From Sialis fuliginosa (taxonomy: Eukaryota; Arthropoda; Insecta; Megaloptera; Sialidae), in contig OY540812.1 of NCBI GenBank assembly GCA_961205875.1, positions 23,011,098-23,075,097 on the forward strand: DNA of 64,000 bases, written 5' to 3'. Shown piece after piece: positions 1-22,087 of this stretch. The notes beneath the pieces were generated by a model. That model made no database searches, had not been told where the DNA came from, and worked only from the letters and a program-made list of their open reading frames with translations. Made by a program: the position numbers and the translations under genes. The first letter of the stretch is position 1; the number at the start of each line of letters is the position of its first letter.

Positions 1-4
1 TTTT

Positions 5-29
5 ATGAGTATAAAAATGTTTCATAACA

Positions 30-40
<11 letters not shown>
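5..40 (+). promoter_or_regulatory. Short upstream ORF overlapping the iav start codon
   Basis: An 11-codon ORF begins at ATG 5, has a second in-frame ATG at 17, and stops at 38-40, after the iav ATG at 30, in another frame. If the transcript leader includes it, it would lower initiation at the main start. The leader is cut by the window edge, so a splice junction in it cannot be excluded. Confidence 0.4.
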
Positions 41-10091
<10,051 letters not shown>

Positions 10092-10143
10092 TGTTTATAA
10101 AATATGTGTATATAGTTCTTGTTTTAAATATATACAGGATTTT

Positions 10144-10170
10144 AATAAAATATTAGAAGTGGAAAATAAA
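10144..10170 (+). terminator. iav poly(A) signals
   Basis: Two AATAAA hexamers (10144-10149 and 10165-10170) lie 50-80 bases after the iav stop codon, followed by a T-rich stretch. This fits the 3' end of the iav transcript. Confidence 0.6.
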
Positions 10171-11224
10171 TAATAATCTTTTAAATGATTTATTTTATTT
10201 TTACAAAAAGATGCAATGTAATACTTGGTATTATAAAGAGATTCAGTGAAATTTACTAGCTTGTAAGCACTTTGAACAGAGTGTCAAACTTATATAACAG
10301 TTCAATAACATTTGATAATGTTTTAGCGCATGCGGTGTAAGTTAAAAATAACGGTGGAGATATCAGGCCTGGCGACAAAATATTGGGATCCATTACTTTT
10401 GCTGTTTTTTTTTCAATGAAACGTTGTCTTGGCTAGATTATGCCTAATTTTGTTTATCTCATATCAAATGAAGCACCCAAAGTCTGGAGTTTGGTGTAGC
10501 TGATCCCTAGTTTCCCCCTCTTGCTAGGCCTAGGTTATGAAAAATATCTTGTATGGTCAGTCGTCGACTGTGTTTTATTAAATACATTGACGTACCACTG
10601 TTCTAAAAAAACAAATCCATAAAGAATATCACGTAATTAAAAAAGTAAGTGTTTGCAAGCTACCAAATTTTATTCTATTTATTTATAATACCCAGCATGA
10701 CTGATTATTTCAGGCTAAGAGAAAATTAGGAATTTATCTGTCCTCCCTGTTATACAATGTAACAAATATTATTTTATTTTAATGAGTTATTTGTAAAAAG
10801 GAAAATGTAGATTAGAATTATTTCCCCTATTTGTATAGAAACAGTATTTTAACAATTTGTTAATATGAATCATCTCCCTTTATCTCCGAGTATACCTAGG
10901 AGTTCATTTGATAAGAAAAATTTAGATCCAGACCGAGGTGTAAAAATAAAGTAATTAATATTAATTTCTATTTAAATTACAAAGATATGTATATGGTTAA
11001 TTCTTTTAAATACAATAAACGTTCTTAAAAGAATTTTCAAATTTTATTTATAAACTTGGCAAATGAATTATATATTGTTCCTATCACATTCAAATTTATG
11101 TATAAGTTTAAAACATGATACTAATTTCAGCTAGTCAATTGATGTTCAGCTGTGATCATATGATATTATTAAATCATGAAATATAACAAATTTAATATTA
11201 TTGTTCCGATTTTGCGATTTAAAA
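10171..11224. other. Intergenic spacer between iav and the mariner remnant
   Basis: AT-rich DNA. It contains the second copy of the dispersed repeat (about 10541-10630, starting near ATATCTTGTATGGTCAG) and a 29-codon ORF at 10865-10954. Nothing else is recognised. Confidence 0.6.
10865..10954 (+). other. Small ORF of 29 codons with exon-like composition
   Basis: Encodes a short polar peptide starting MNHLPLSPSIPRSSFDKK and ending just before TAA. Composition and codon use look less AT-biased than the flanks. A GTGTAA at about 10938 could act as a weak splice donor, making this a possible first exon. No homology is recognised and it may be chance. Confidence 0.2.
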
Positions 11225-12285
11225 TATAGGTATTGTGGCAAAATAACCGAAATATTATATATTTTTTAGTTTTACTACATCAGCTGAAAAAACTTATTTA
11301 TTCTTTGGCATAATAATCTCCATCTAGAGTAATGCACTTGTTCCAACGGCCCTCCAACATTTCGATATCGGTCTTATAGTCGTTCGCGTCAAGTTCCTCA
11401 AAATAGGCGTTTGTTTTAAACTCAACCTCTTCATTAGAGTAAAATATTTTGCCAGAGAACCACATTTTCAATTTCGGAAAAAGGTAGTAGTCGCTGGGAG
11501 CCAGGTCAGGAGAATACGGTGGGTGCGGAACCAATTTATAGCGCAACTCCTTCAATTTATCGGTCGTAACTTGAGCCTTGTGAGATTGTGCATTGTCTTG
11601 GAGAAACAGCATTTTTTTTTCGCCATTTGCGGCCGTTTTACCTTGACTTTGTCGTCCAATCGATCCAGTAATGCACAGTAATACTCTGTTAATTGTTCTA
11701 CCATGTTGATGGTAGTCAATAAATATTATACCATGTATATCCCAAAAAATACTAGCAGAACTTTACCGGTCGACTGTTGTGTTTTTGGGCGTTTCGGACG
11801 GATTTCGTCAGGCAATAACCATTCTACTGACTGCCAATTGGACTACGGTGTATAGTAATGGATCCACGTTTCATCCATTTTCACAAATCGCATGAAAAAA
11901 ACCTTTTTATTGAGGTAAAACAGTGCCAAATTTTACTTTGAAAGTCGAAAACATTAATCTTTTTGGTCAAATGTTAAAAAACGTGTCACCCATCGCGCGC
12001 AAAGCTTTTTCATATGTAAACATTTATGAAGGATATGATCAGCCCGTTCCTTTGAGATGCCTATGGTATTAGCTAGCTCACTCACTTTCACTTTGCGGTC
12101 ATTCAACACAATTTCACGAATTATTCGAATATTTTCTAGAGTAACTGCCTCATTTGGCCTTCCTGAACGTGATGCATCATTTGTGCTCGTAGTTCATGAC
12201 GAAACTCACCAAAACAATATTTTACGTTTGAATTAGCTGAAATTTTTTTCCGGGTTATTACTTCGATATTGTAAAAATTTATATT
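11225..12285 (-). pseudogene. Decayed mariner (Tc1/mariner) transposase
   Basis: Reading the minus strand from about 12200 downward gives successive mariner transposase pieces. First come an HTH-like segment and a stretch containing CARWVTRFL, then MDETWIHYY with the first catalytic Asp, then an open C-terminal part (11612-11298) with QDNAQSH, HPPYSPDLAPSDYYLFP and RWNKCITLDGDY. The QDNA and SPDLAPSDYYLFP blocks carry the second and third acidic residues of the DD34D type. Several stops and frameshifts break the upstream half, so it cannot make active enzyme. Ends are weak: the left shows GGTATTGTGGCAAAATAACC and the right has a poorly matching counterpart. Confidence 0.85.
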
Positions 12286-12289
12286 TTTG

Positions 12290-13910
12290 TTATATAGGTA
12301 CTTAATCAATTTTCTTTTTTTATGATCTCACATTAATTTTAATGTTTGATATTTTTTTATAACTTTATAAGTAGGTATTTATGTTATAATTAATGTTATC
12401 TTGGTGGTGTACAATAATTAGTTCACTCCATACATGAATATCAACATATAACGAATGGTTACAACAAATTGGTTATTCTGATTCAGTGATTTTGAACTCT
12501 TCAGAGTCCAAAATGACAAACTGCATGTAGTAGCAGGTAAGTACACGTACTTTGTGAATCAGTTGAAAAATTTAATATTTTTATATCTCAAATTTCACAT
12601 TTAATTATATTTTTAAAATATAGACTATTGCTTCCTTATTGCTCATAAGAATAGTTGGAAGCTGTGTGATTAGTGTGATTATTTCTGAAAGTGAAAAATG
12701 TTTGGTTTTTGATTTTAAAATTTCCACTTTTTTCTATCTGTCCCCATAAATTATTGTCGTACGCATAACTCATGTACCACTGTACGGATTTTAATGAAAG
12801 CTCAGTTCGGGCATACTAAACTGGCAGAAATAACCAGACCCGAGCTCAGTTTGAGCATGAATAATTTTTACGCGCAAGAAAATTACGTTCATGTAACTCG
12901 GGTATCCAAAATAATTTAAAAATATCAATAATTTTTAGAAAAAAACTTATTTCATCTACATTTATTATTAGTTCAATTTTAATTGTTTAAGATTTTTTAC
13001 TTATGAAATATATATTTTTTTAAATTAAATAAAGCATATTTAGTTTCAATATGGTTTGAAAAAAAATTTTTACCACTTTTTCCCCCAAAAGAGCGTTAAG
13101 GGGTTAAATATCTTAGAAAATTATAGTCGTAAAAAAAAGTTGTTTCTTTTTTCACGGAGAATACGATTCTGTAATAAAAAACAGAGGCTCCCATTTCAAA
13201 CAACGATGATGACCTTTATATCTTATATGCTTTGTTAATGAATAATGCCGTTCAGTATCACTACTCTTATTTCTTAAAAATGAAAGTCTCAAAATTCTAT
13301 GGGCTTCAGAATTCAGAAGTCGTATGCCACCGTAAAAGTCAGAATCGCTTACAACAGATTCGACAATATTAAGATCGGTTATCTTTTTCGGAGCTTATAT
13401 AGTAACATTATTTTAAATAAAAACACTAATATACGCCCATTTCGTTAATTAATTTTATATCAAGTTTAAATATTAAAATTCTGAATATCAAATATTTATT
13501 GCCATAGAAGTTATTTATACAATTTTCAATAGACTACAAATAATTAATTAATTAAATATTATAATAATCAAATGGGAGGAGCCTACTAAGTTTGTGATAA
13601 GCGAATTTCAATGATAACTGGTCGACCACTTCTGCATGCGACTACATGAATTTCGAGTGTCTAACAATGTCTAGAGAACGGAACCTTCGCGTATGTAAAA
13701 TCTAATGCAGAGGTTACCAATTAGCGGACCGTAGTTCGACGTACGAGTATGTATAAAGAAATGCGATTCAGCTCACGACCTCTGCTCTAATATATATATA
13801 GGTACTGAAATACATGCATGCGTATTTTACCGACCAGATAATAGTGTAGGTCGCTCAGTCATGTTTGTTAAGTTGACTTGTGCTCACTGACCGATCATTT
13901 TACTGTTATT
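12290..13910. other. Upstream region of the nuclease gene
   Basis: AT-rich spacer with no supported gene. A stretch at about 12740-12850 (AACTCATGTACCACTG and following) resembles the head of the repeat found at 44.2 kb. The last ~250 bases are less AT-biased and probably hold the nuclease promoter. TCAGTC near 13856 fits an arthropod initiator about 55 bases before the ATG, but I see no well-placed TATA box. Confidence 0.45.
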
Positions 13911-16900
13911 ATGAAGTGTTTATATGTTGTTTGTTTTGTTGTGGTATTTAAAATATTTGCATTGTCTGTCGATGCCAAAACTTCAGGTAAATAATATTAA
14001 TTAGTTAAGATATTTTTAATGGAAAATAATCGATACTAATATTATAAATGCGAAAGTGTGTCTGTCTGTCGGTTTGTTACATTTTCACGGCTAAACCGCT
14101 GAACTGATCTTTATGAAATTTGGCAGTAAGATAGCTTGTACCCCGCGAAAGAACATGGGTTATTTCGTATCTTGAATATTCAACCTATAAGGGATTGCAA
14201 GGGGGTGGAAAAATTTGTATGGGGAAATTTTTCTTTTTGGTAGTTAATATTTTACCCCCCCCCCCCCCCCCCGGTCACATATGAAGGGTTGTAATTGGGT
14301 TTATTTGATCAGGCGGGAAAAATACCACCATAGGAGCCGAGATATTTAAGATTTTGTATAATGAATGAAAACTAAATGTAAGAAAAATGTAATATTTCAC
14401 CCCCTGTCACATTTGATGAGTTGTAATTGGTTTTTCATTAGATCCGGCGGGAAAAATGCTACGAGAGAGAGGGTATTGGGGGGAAAACACCCCCCTATTC
14501 GCAAAGGAATCGAGACTAATATTATAAATGCGAAAGTGTGTCTCTCTGTTTGCCTATTTGTTACCTGTTCACGGTTAAACCGATGAACTGATCTTGGTGT
14601 TTGGTAGGGAGATAGCTTGCATCCTGCGGTTTTCACCAATAGTTAGATAATTTTTCTGTGCAGTATCGTGGCTATTAATATTTTTGAAAATCTAGTATTT
14701 AACATAAAAAGACTAAAAAAATCTTTATCAAGTCGTGTTTTGTTTCCACGATGTCACATCATACAACTGTCATTTATATAAAAACATAGTAGCCATTGAA
14801 TAAAGAATTCTACAATTACAGTTTGGATATTTTATTAATTTAGGCCACTATGATTACGTCGTATTAAATATTTTGTAATAAATGAATTGAAAATTGAAAT
14901 ATAAAGAAACATTTCACTCCCAAGAAAGGTAAAATATTCGAAATTGATTATGATTTTTACTTACCTATTTATTATTACTAGTGTCGCCTATGGTCGAAAT
15001 TCGACCAATATTTTACCTGCCTTAACGGCAACATACACACATGATTTTTTTGTTCACATCTATGGTACAGTACTACCTAACCTGACCTAACCATTCCCCT
15101 CCTTTGATAATAAATACAAAAAAGTACGATAATTTTCGATGTTCGCATATTAATAGTATAATAATATATAGATCTCAAAACAACAGTAGATAACACAAAT
15201 ATATTTCCGTTTCCGTTTAGACAAAAATAAGCGAAATCGTAATTGTAATTCAAAATGAATAAATTAAAAATTGGAAACTTACTTCATTTCTATTATTAAG
15301 CGTGAAAGCTATTATTTACAACAAAAATGTCCTAATAAAAACATTGCAATTGAACTCGAATTGATTTGGCATTCTCTACGTTTGCCAGAAACCCAAGGAG
15401 TATTGCTATGCTGTTGAACGATGCGAGGGAAAATAAACAAACAACGAGAAGACAAATCATGTGTGTATGTTAATTTTATTTTACCTGCCTTAACAACAAC
15501 ATACACACACGCTTTTTTTGTAGGCACATCTATGGCACAGTACCTATAATAAAAATACTACTAAAAAAATTACTACAATTTTCGATGTTCACGTATTAAT
15601 ACATATTATATAGATGTAGATTTTTTTTGGATTTTCATACAAATTTTAAGACGAGATGTGGTGTTTCTTGGGAGTTTGAAAATATAATTTCACACGATTT
15701 TCTCAGTAACTATAGAACGGATTTTATTCAGGTTTTCACTAATGGATAGGTTAGGTTTAGTTGTAAAATTTGTGGATATTTTGTGTAAATTTCATGAAGT
15801 CGAAAAAACAAACGATTCGCGGTGAACTGTATGTTGTGGCCATGTTGAATATTTTAGAATGCTATGATTTTTTTTAGATATTAACCCGGGTAACACCTAG
15901 TAATAAATAAAATTAATTTTCACGCGTCCTCAAAAGGAATTTTAGTCATAACTTCGAATCTTACTTTTTTTTAAGTAAAAAAATGTATTTTGATGACGCG
16001 GTGTCAATGATTCATTTGTACTAAAATGTATAAGAAATTAAACACAATATTTTTGCAGCTGTTTGAATAGCGTGGAATTTTGCACTAATGTCATTGAGTC
16101 ATTTGAGTTTTAAAGTTTTCTGCCTCACGAGTTATTAGTTTGTGATGCACGGAAAAATATTGTTTGTTACTTTTTATTATAAAAATTTCTGAAAAAAATA
16201 CTGTACTATTACCCTACTACTGAGCTGTCGGAAAAGGAATAACCAAGTCGATAACTAGCATTATTAGAACATAATTTTATTCTCTACAAAATGACATCCT
16301 TAAAAAATTTTCTTCAGTTATCATGAATTAGTAATACCAACTTTAGTACTAAAGAATAATGTTTTCCATGTTATTTAAATAGGAAACAAGACCCCCCTTG
16401 TAGCACTTCTGAAAATTGAACTTCACGGTAATCCTTGTGGGTGGATTTATTTTGGGTCATAAATTACCTTATTTCGTAACGAGAGCGAGGAAAAAAATAT
16501 CGATTTATTTTGGACACACACTAAATTATACCTATTGCTAATAAAAATATTATTTTGTAACTTATTGTTAGATTTAAAATGTCGTTTCCTATGTACTATT
16601 TATAAATATTATTGTCGGTATTAAGTTCATTTCCGTTAATAAAACAAAATGTAGATAATAGAGCCTAAATATAAACATTAATACTTAATCTAAAATACAT
16701 TTATAATAGTCATATTAACCTTGGAGCAATTCAAATGCTGCAATGTCTTAACACTTGACAAATAATAAAGAACATAAATATAATTACTTTGTAAATATTA
16801 TAAAATAATAATAATAATCTTTGGATGCGTCATATTTATCTATTAAGCCTTGGCACTTTACAGAAACCTCTGTTACCGCTTCGACCTTGCAAATCTGTTA

Positions 16901-19900
16901 CATGTTAGCTACGTCAAAATGCAGCACCGTTGCGACGCAGCTAACATGCCACTTGTATTGAATCACATATAATAATAAAAGGTCGAAGCGGTGACGGAGA
17001 CCGTGTTTGTAAAGTACCAAGGCTTTACGGACAAAGCCCGGGTAATGTCAGTATTGCACATCGCTGCTAGGTAAAGTTCGCAGAAATGGTTAATTAATTA
17101 ACTTTACCCGATTTTAAGCGGGCATTATCGACAATGCTAAATCTGCGTGGGCAGTACTGTAATATTATGATGTTAAACTGATATTAACTATATTTATTAC
17201 AATGAATCAACAAAAATTAATCATTACATTAGGTACAACGTAAATGTGCAATCAACTTTTTAAAGTTTGACGTATATAAATTCAAATTCATTAAAGACAA
17301 TACAAAATGATTAAAAACTTTTTATTTGTCATATTATTTATTTTGGCACGGCGCACAGTGTAATTATTTCCTATTTTTAAAAACTAAATTTAATTGATGT
17401 GTTAAAAAGTTGTAAATAAATATTTTAGATTTTTAAATAATATAATTACAACAACATTTTGTGTAAAAAATGGGAAATAATCACAGAGTGCCACGCCGGT
17501 TGTACCAAAACAAATAATTAAATACAGAGTAGGCCAAAATACACGAACAGTCTGAAAATTTAATAACTTTTTAAATTAATATTTTATATATTTTTATTAA
17601 CACATCTTATAAAAAAGAATTTGGAGATTCACTATGGAAAAATTGACGATCGAACAGCAAACACAAATTGTAAAATTTTATCATCGAAATCCAGAGTCAA
17701 TAATTCTGACTCAACAAACATATCGTCGTCAATGTCCGCTTAAAAACGTGCCAAGTCCGTTAATTAATCATTTCTGCGAACTTTGCTAAGCAGGGATGTG
17801 CAATGCTGACATTTCCCGGGCAGTGTCGACTCTGCACCCCTGCGGGCTTTGCCCATAACATATCTACATAAATTAACTACATATTAAGTCATTTAAATTA
17901 TTATTTATTATTATTATTAATACGGATTTAATACTTATAATCTATTATGAAAAATTCACTTTGTGGTTTTCACGTTGTGATATTTGATATTATTATTTTA
18001 TCTTAAAAATTGAAATAAATAACAAATTAACCACAAATACCAAAAATTGCTGATAACATAATTATACCTAAAGGGAGATACCTACTTACAAGATTAGATA
18101 ACGAACTATTTGAAATAGTCAGTTCTGAGTAATTACAAATGACTTTCTGATAACTATATTTATATTTTAGGATGTACATTAGAATACCAGAAAGACTTCC
18201 CTCCTCATGAACCAGTAGTTGTAATCAGAGGGCGACTCAACTATACTTTCCCTGATTATGGTGAAAAATCTATAAATGTTCTACCAGGAAAATTAGCGAC
18301 ATTTGTTTGTCCTGGAAAGAACAATTTCTTACAAATTAGTAAGTTATTATTTATAAAAACATATCATCGTATTTATTATACATGACCAGTTTTATTAGAA
18401 TAGATTTATTATTTTAATGAACTTCATGCCAAAAATAATTACAGTGTATTGACAATAAAATGTATATGTATTCAGTATGCATGCATGAATCATAAAGCTA
18501 TTTCAATCTTGATCACAATAAAGTTATTTTTGAAATTTTTGACTTTATTGTCAATTTTGGTAAATATTTCATTTTACATTGCAATGAATATCATCAGAGT
18601 TATTTAGAAACCATTAAAAAAAACAATTTAAGTGTCTGCTGTAATGTATAGCAGACAGTGGCGCCGGAACCAATTTTTTCTGGGGGGGGGGGCAGTATGG
18701 ACCTCAACAATAAAAATGACCTAATTTTATTTGGCGTTCTTAAAATTCAAAATTGACTTCAATTTTCTTTAACTTGCTTAATATCGTATTTATTAAAAAA
18801 AAACAAATAAAAAAAAACAGAGATACTAACTTTTCATATTTTTTTTGTCTCTGACAAGACTCAAGGTTACATTTTTTTACAATTTTCTTTAGCTTGATTA
18901 ATATCGTATTATTTCTTAAAAAATAAAAATAAATAGAAATACAGTGGAACTATGTTAGTACGTTTTTAAAGGGAGTGAGGGACAACACGTACTAACGAAA
19001 TATATTAATATGGGGTCTTATGGATAAATACCGCGACCTAAAAAAAGAAAAAAGTGCACTAACGAAGTTTCACTGTACTCACTTTTTATTTTTCTTTGTC
19101 TCTTACTAGACTCATGGCTATATTTTATAATTTGTTTATGAGCTTTAACATCAATTTACAGAGTAAAAAAACTACAAAATTTAGATTTTTATAATTGCAC
19201 GTCGCTTCTAACTGACCCTAAAAAACAGGATCCAAATTTTGGGGGAGCAATTTCCCCCTGTCCCCCCGGCTCCGGCGCCACTAATAGCAGAATGTTAATT
19301 TGACTAACTAACGATCTAACAATGTTGCTTGCACACGAAAGCCAAAAACTATTTTTAGATTCCTGCGGAAGTATTCAAACTTTATTTTTATATCTGTCTC
19401 ATTTACTTATAAAAACATTTTTTTTAGCAAACAACGGCTCCATCAGCGGTACATGTATATCAGGAACCAGGTTTAAAATAGGCGGTGAATCATACTCATT
19501 TAGCCAACTGACCTGTGAAAAAGTGGTTACCGGTGAAGTGAGAGATACAAAAACCGCGTGCGCTAATAATGAGGGTAGAGTTAAAGAGATAGGCTATGCG
19601 GTTGACAAGCGATCATGGGTAACTTTGATCAAAGTATGTTACAACGATGATACCGGTGAAGCAATATACGCACAACATACTTTGAATGGAATTGGAATTA
19701 AAAGTAAGTATTAATACGGCTATTAGATGCAGTCAGCGCCGGCTTTAGGGGAGGGCGAACCAGGGCGACCGCCCGGGGCGCCAAGCCAGGTGGGGCGGCG
19801 CACAATGGGGCATAAGTGACTTTAATTTAAAAAAAAAAAATTCAAGAAAAATTGATTATTTGATAGCTGCCAACTAACAAATCCTTATTCAGCAACCCAG

Positions 19901-21997
19901 AAAACCTTTACTAAGGTATTAGCTGAGATATTAACTAATCAACTGTAACGTTTTTGGGTTCAACTGACTTTAATAATTTCATTTAACCTTTAATTGGTTC
20001 GGTAGAATGACCTGTAGGTGCTCGGAAACGTAAACACTGCAATACTCAATAAATAAATTTAATTTTAACTACACTTACACTATGTCTTTACAAAAGCTGG
20101 TACTATATCTATTACACAAAAACTAAAACTATTTCGATTACAAAAAAAACTATTTCAAATACAAAATCTTTCACTATGTCTATTACACAAAACTTGCACT
20201 ATTTTGAATATGAAATGGTGGTCACTACCACAGAGCCTTAATTCTCCTTAGCTTGCATTACAGGGCTAAGGTAGCTACACTGTTTCTTAGATTTATTTTA
20301 ACACCTTCGGCACTTTATAAATTATTGTGTTTCTCATGACTCTGTGCTAACAACTGACTCAATACATATTTTTCGAGGTCTCTCTACAAAAAGGATTACC
20401 TAATGTTATAACTAATTTCTACAAATCATGATATAATAACCCAAGCGGCTATAATATAATATTGATACACAACTTATTTGTTAATTTATCAATTCTAATT
20501 TGTTAATAATAGGGGAAGGAGGTCTCGACGGTCTTAGGGCGTTTGATAGCCTTAAAGTTAATAATATAAGCTATATTTAAAAAAAAGTTAGGGTCTGTAG
20601 GATCGCGCCAAGCTGAGATATTAACTATTCTTGTTAATTTATCAGTTTTAATTGACATTTACGGTGATTTTTAAACATTTTTTTAGGGGTAGATAGGGCG
20701 CAAAAATAAATCTCGCTCAGGGTGCCAGATTTGCTAAGGCCGGCTCTGGATGCAGTATAATTTCACGATGCAGTATAATAAATATCTATTAGTCATACAG
20801 GCTTAGTTTTGTCTACATTGTTATAGTTTTTCCCTTTGACAAATCGACTCCCATGATAGTGTTCTCTTCAGAAGTAATTCTGAAGAAGTTTTAAATATTA
20901 GTAAAATCGTAAAGTAATAAAGTATATTATTATGTATTTACAAAGATTCTGAATAAACTAACAAGGAAAGATCCCCAGGTGCCACACTTCGATTTGAATG
21001 AAACTTGGTAAAAATGTTAATCAGGTAAAATTTAAGGATACCTATTTTTTATATGTCCCCAAAATCAAGATTAGGGGTAAAATCGACCCTTGAAAAATAA
21101 CTCATAAACCGCTTGAAATAATGGTTTGTTGTAGTACAAAAATTATTTGGTATTACAAGAGCTATAAAAAGCATAAATGTGATATCTTCTAAAATTTTTA
21201 TTTAGGGGAGGGGGGGGCATAATGGGCAAATATGACGCATCTGATATTAATATTTTCAATATGGCCATAGTTAACCACTATTACTGTACAATATAATTTG
21301 AATACAAATAGATGCTGAGAAAGAAAACGAAAGACCAACATTCCGAACACCAGGCGTGAGCCGAAACGCCCATGTGAGTTTAGCTTACAAGAAAGCTTTC
21401 CAAAAAGGAACTTTCAATCGCATACTAGGATCAGCAAAGCTAGGAGAAAAGTATATATCAGACAAATCATTCCTAGCTCGTGGACATTACGCGCCTGATG
21501 GTGATTTTCTTCTAGCTGCTTTGCAGTTCACAACATACTACTATATCAACACTTCACCTCAGTGGCAGGCAATTAATGGAGGAAACTGGAAAAGTGTTGA
21601 AAATTCTGTACGAAAAATGGCTGCATCAAACAAGCAAGATTTCGAAATATACACTGGTGCTTTTGGAATATTAAAATTAAAAGATATCAATGGAAAAGAG
21701 CAAGAAATTTATTTATCGAATGGGGATACTTTACCTGTTTCGGAATATATTTGGAAGGTTGTGTACAATCCTAAATCCAAGGATGCTATAGTTTTTGTAG
21801 CATTAAATAACCCGTTTGTGGACAAACGTGATCATTCTAATATTTGTAATAATATTTGCAATTCTGCAGGATGGGATTCAAATTCGTGGGACATTCCCGC
21901 TAAGGGTTTAGTTATCTGTTGTGATGTAAGAGAATTATTTGCTGTAACTGATAGGGTACCTAAAATAGACGTAAATGGAGTATTATATAACAAATAA
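13911..21997 (+). CDS. Secreted DNA/RNA non-specific nuclease, insect dsRNase type
   Basis: Four exons, 13911-13986, 18171-18338, 19428-19703 and 21312-21997, join in phase with GT/AG introns into 401 aa. Residues 1-22 form a signal peptide (hydrophobic core CFVVVFKIFALSV). Residues 26-173 match the cysteine-bearing N-terminal region usual in insect dsRNases (TFVCPG, GTCISGT, QLTCEK). Residues 175-390 are the NUC endonuclease domain, with the active-site block ARGHYAPDGDF (His232), then PQWQAINGGNW with the likely metal-binding Asn262, and Glu270. In this family the His activates water and Mg is held by Asn. Products are secreted and cut dsRNA and DNA in saliva, gut or haemolymph; the tissue here is unknown. 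Catalytic residues look intact. The start is the only ATG giving a signal peptide in frame. Confidence 0.92.
14030..14509 (+). mobile_element. Helitron-like 5' part, copy A, in nuclease intron 1
   Basis: Begins TCGATACTAATATTATAAA followed by TGCGAAAGTGTGTCTGTCTG, the same head as at 14510 and, in variant form, at 23976. It holds the family sentence ACCGCTGAACTGATC and GATCCGGCGGGAAAAAT-like segments, plus a C18 tract at 14255-14272. No 3' hairpin end is seen before the next head starts, so this copy is truncated or tandemly joined. Confidence 0.6.
14510..14640 (+). mobile_element. Helitron-like 5' fragment, copy B
   Basis: A second head (TCGAGACTAATATTATAAA) directly follows copy A and runs through AACCGATGAACTGATC to about 14640, where similarity stops. 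It is a 3'-truncated copy of the same family. Confidence 0.55.
14987..15615 (+). repeat. Modular ACTAGT...TATTAATA repeat, copy 1
   Basis: Starts ACTAGTGTCGCC and contains ATTTTACCTGCCTTAACGGC twice in direct orientation (about 15010 and 15479, the second diverged). A first short unit ends near 15165 with TTTTCGATGTTCGCATATTA and a second ends near 15600 with the same tail. Related copies are at 45205-45675 (+) and 61797-62215 (-). There is no coding sequence. Confidence 0.7.
16250..16495 (+). repeat. Half copy of the fold-back repeat seen at 27.7-28.3 kb
   Basis: Contains GGAAACAAGACCCCCCTTG, GTAATCCTTGTGGG and TTTTGGGTCATAAA in the same order as 28180-28270. The matching opposite arm is absent here. 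It lies in nuclease intron 1. Confidence 0.6.
16847..17023. mobile_element. MITE with TTAA-like flank (piggyBac-type?)
   Basis: Inverted ends begin GCCTTGG and share CTTTACA, CGGAG and a long GGTCGAAGCGGT block (16.88 versus 16.98 kb). The left flank is TTAA; the right flank is TTTA. A TTAA target would fit piggyBac-type MITEs, but the right copy has one mismatch, so the assignment is tentative. The element is 177 bp. Confidence 0.6.
17029..17854. mobile_element. Composite inverted-repeat element with DUF4817 remnant
   Basis: Arms of about 75 bp are inverted copies (GGACAAAGCCCG, AATGTCAG, TTGCACATC, AGTTCGCAGAAATG on the left; the counterpart ends in GGGCTTTGCCC). Between them lie an inner fold-back pair (about 17345-17495, TAATTATTTCCTATTTTT-like arms) and a transposon HTH fragment at 17634-17789. 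The parts seem to derive from more than one insertion. Confidence 0.65.
17634..17789 (+). pseudogene. DUF4817-type HTH domain, truncated transposase N-terminus
   Basis: A 51-codon ORF whose first ~43 residues (MEKLTIEQQTQIVKFYHRN, then ESIILTQQTYRR and KNVPSP) match the DNA-binding DUF4817 domain found at the start of many insect mariner-like transposases. After NVPSP the frame runs into the right inverted arm of the surrounding element and stops at TAA. The catalytic domain is missing, so it is a fragment. Confidence 0.75.
18656..19283. mobile_element. hAT non-autonomous element in nuclease intron 2
   Basis: Ends CAGTGGCGCCGGA and TCCGGCGCCACT are inverted copies. The octamer ATAGCAGA is duplicated exactly on both sides (18648-18655, 19284-19291). 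The element is 628 bp with no transposase. It carries internal direct repeats (TTTTCTTTAGCTTGATTAATATCG-like, about 18766 and 18885) and a second small element at 18942-19075. Confidence 0.88.
18942..19075. mobile_element. pogo/Tigger-like MITE nested in the hAT element
   Basis: Ends CAGTGGAACTATGTTAGTA and CTAACGAAGTTTCACTG are inverted copies flanked by TA. Such CAGTGgAAC ends with a TA target are typical of pogo-type elements. It is 134 bp, non-coding, and younger than the hAT host around it. Confidence 0.7.
19734..20748. mobile_element. hAT non-autonomous element in nuclease intron 3
   Basis: Ends CAGCGCCGGCTTTAG and CTAAGGCCGGCTCTG are inverted copies. The octamer GATGCAGT is duplicated on both sides (19726-19733, 20749-20756). 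It is 1015 bp with a GC-rich first 70 bases and no transposase ORF. It is a different family from the element in intron 2. Confidence 0.87.
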
Positions 21998-22087
21998 ATA
22001 AAGGGTTATGTAACTAAATAATGTATACATATTTATACTATTGTCCTAAATAATTCGTTCATGGACTGCAATAATGACACAAATAAA
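21993..22087 (+). terminator. Nuclease gene poly(A) signals
   Basis: AATAAA hexamers overlap and directly follow the stop codon (21993-22002), and another lies at 22082-22087. The last is the more likely functional signal because it leaves a normal 3' UTR. Confidence 0.5.

Noticed and set aside
13789-13800. TATATATATA as the nuclease TATA box
   Set aside because: About 60 bases before the likely initiator, too far for a normal TATA position.
14397-14639. 80-codon minus ORF
   Set aside because: Entirely within Helitron-like copies; repeats give long chance frames.
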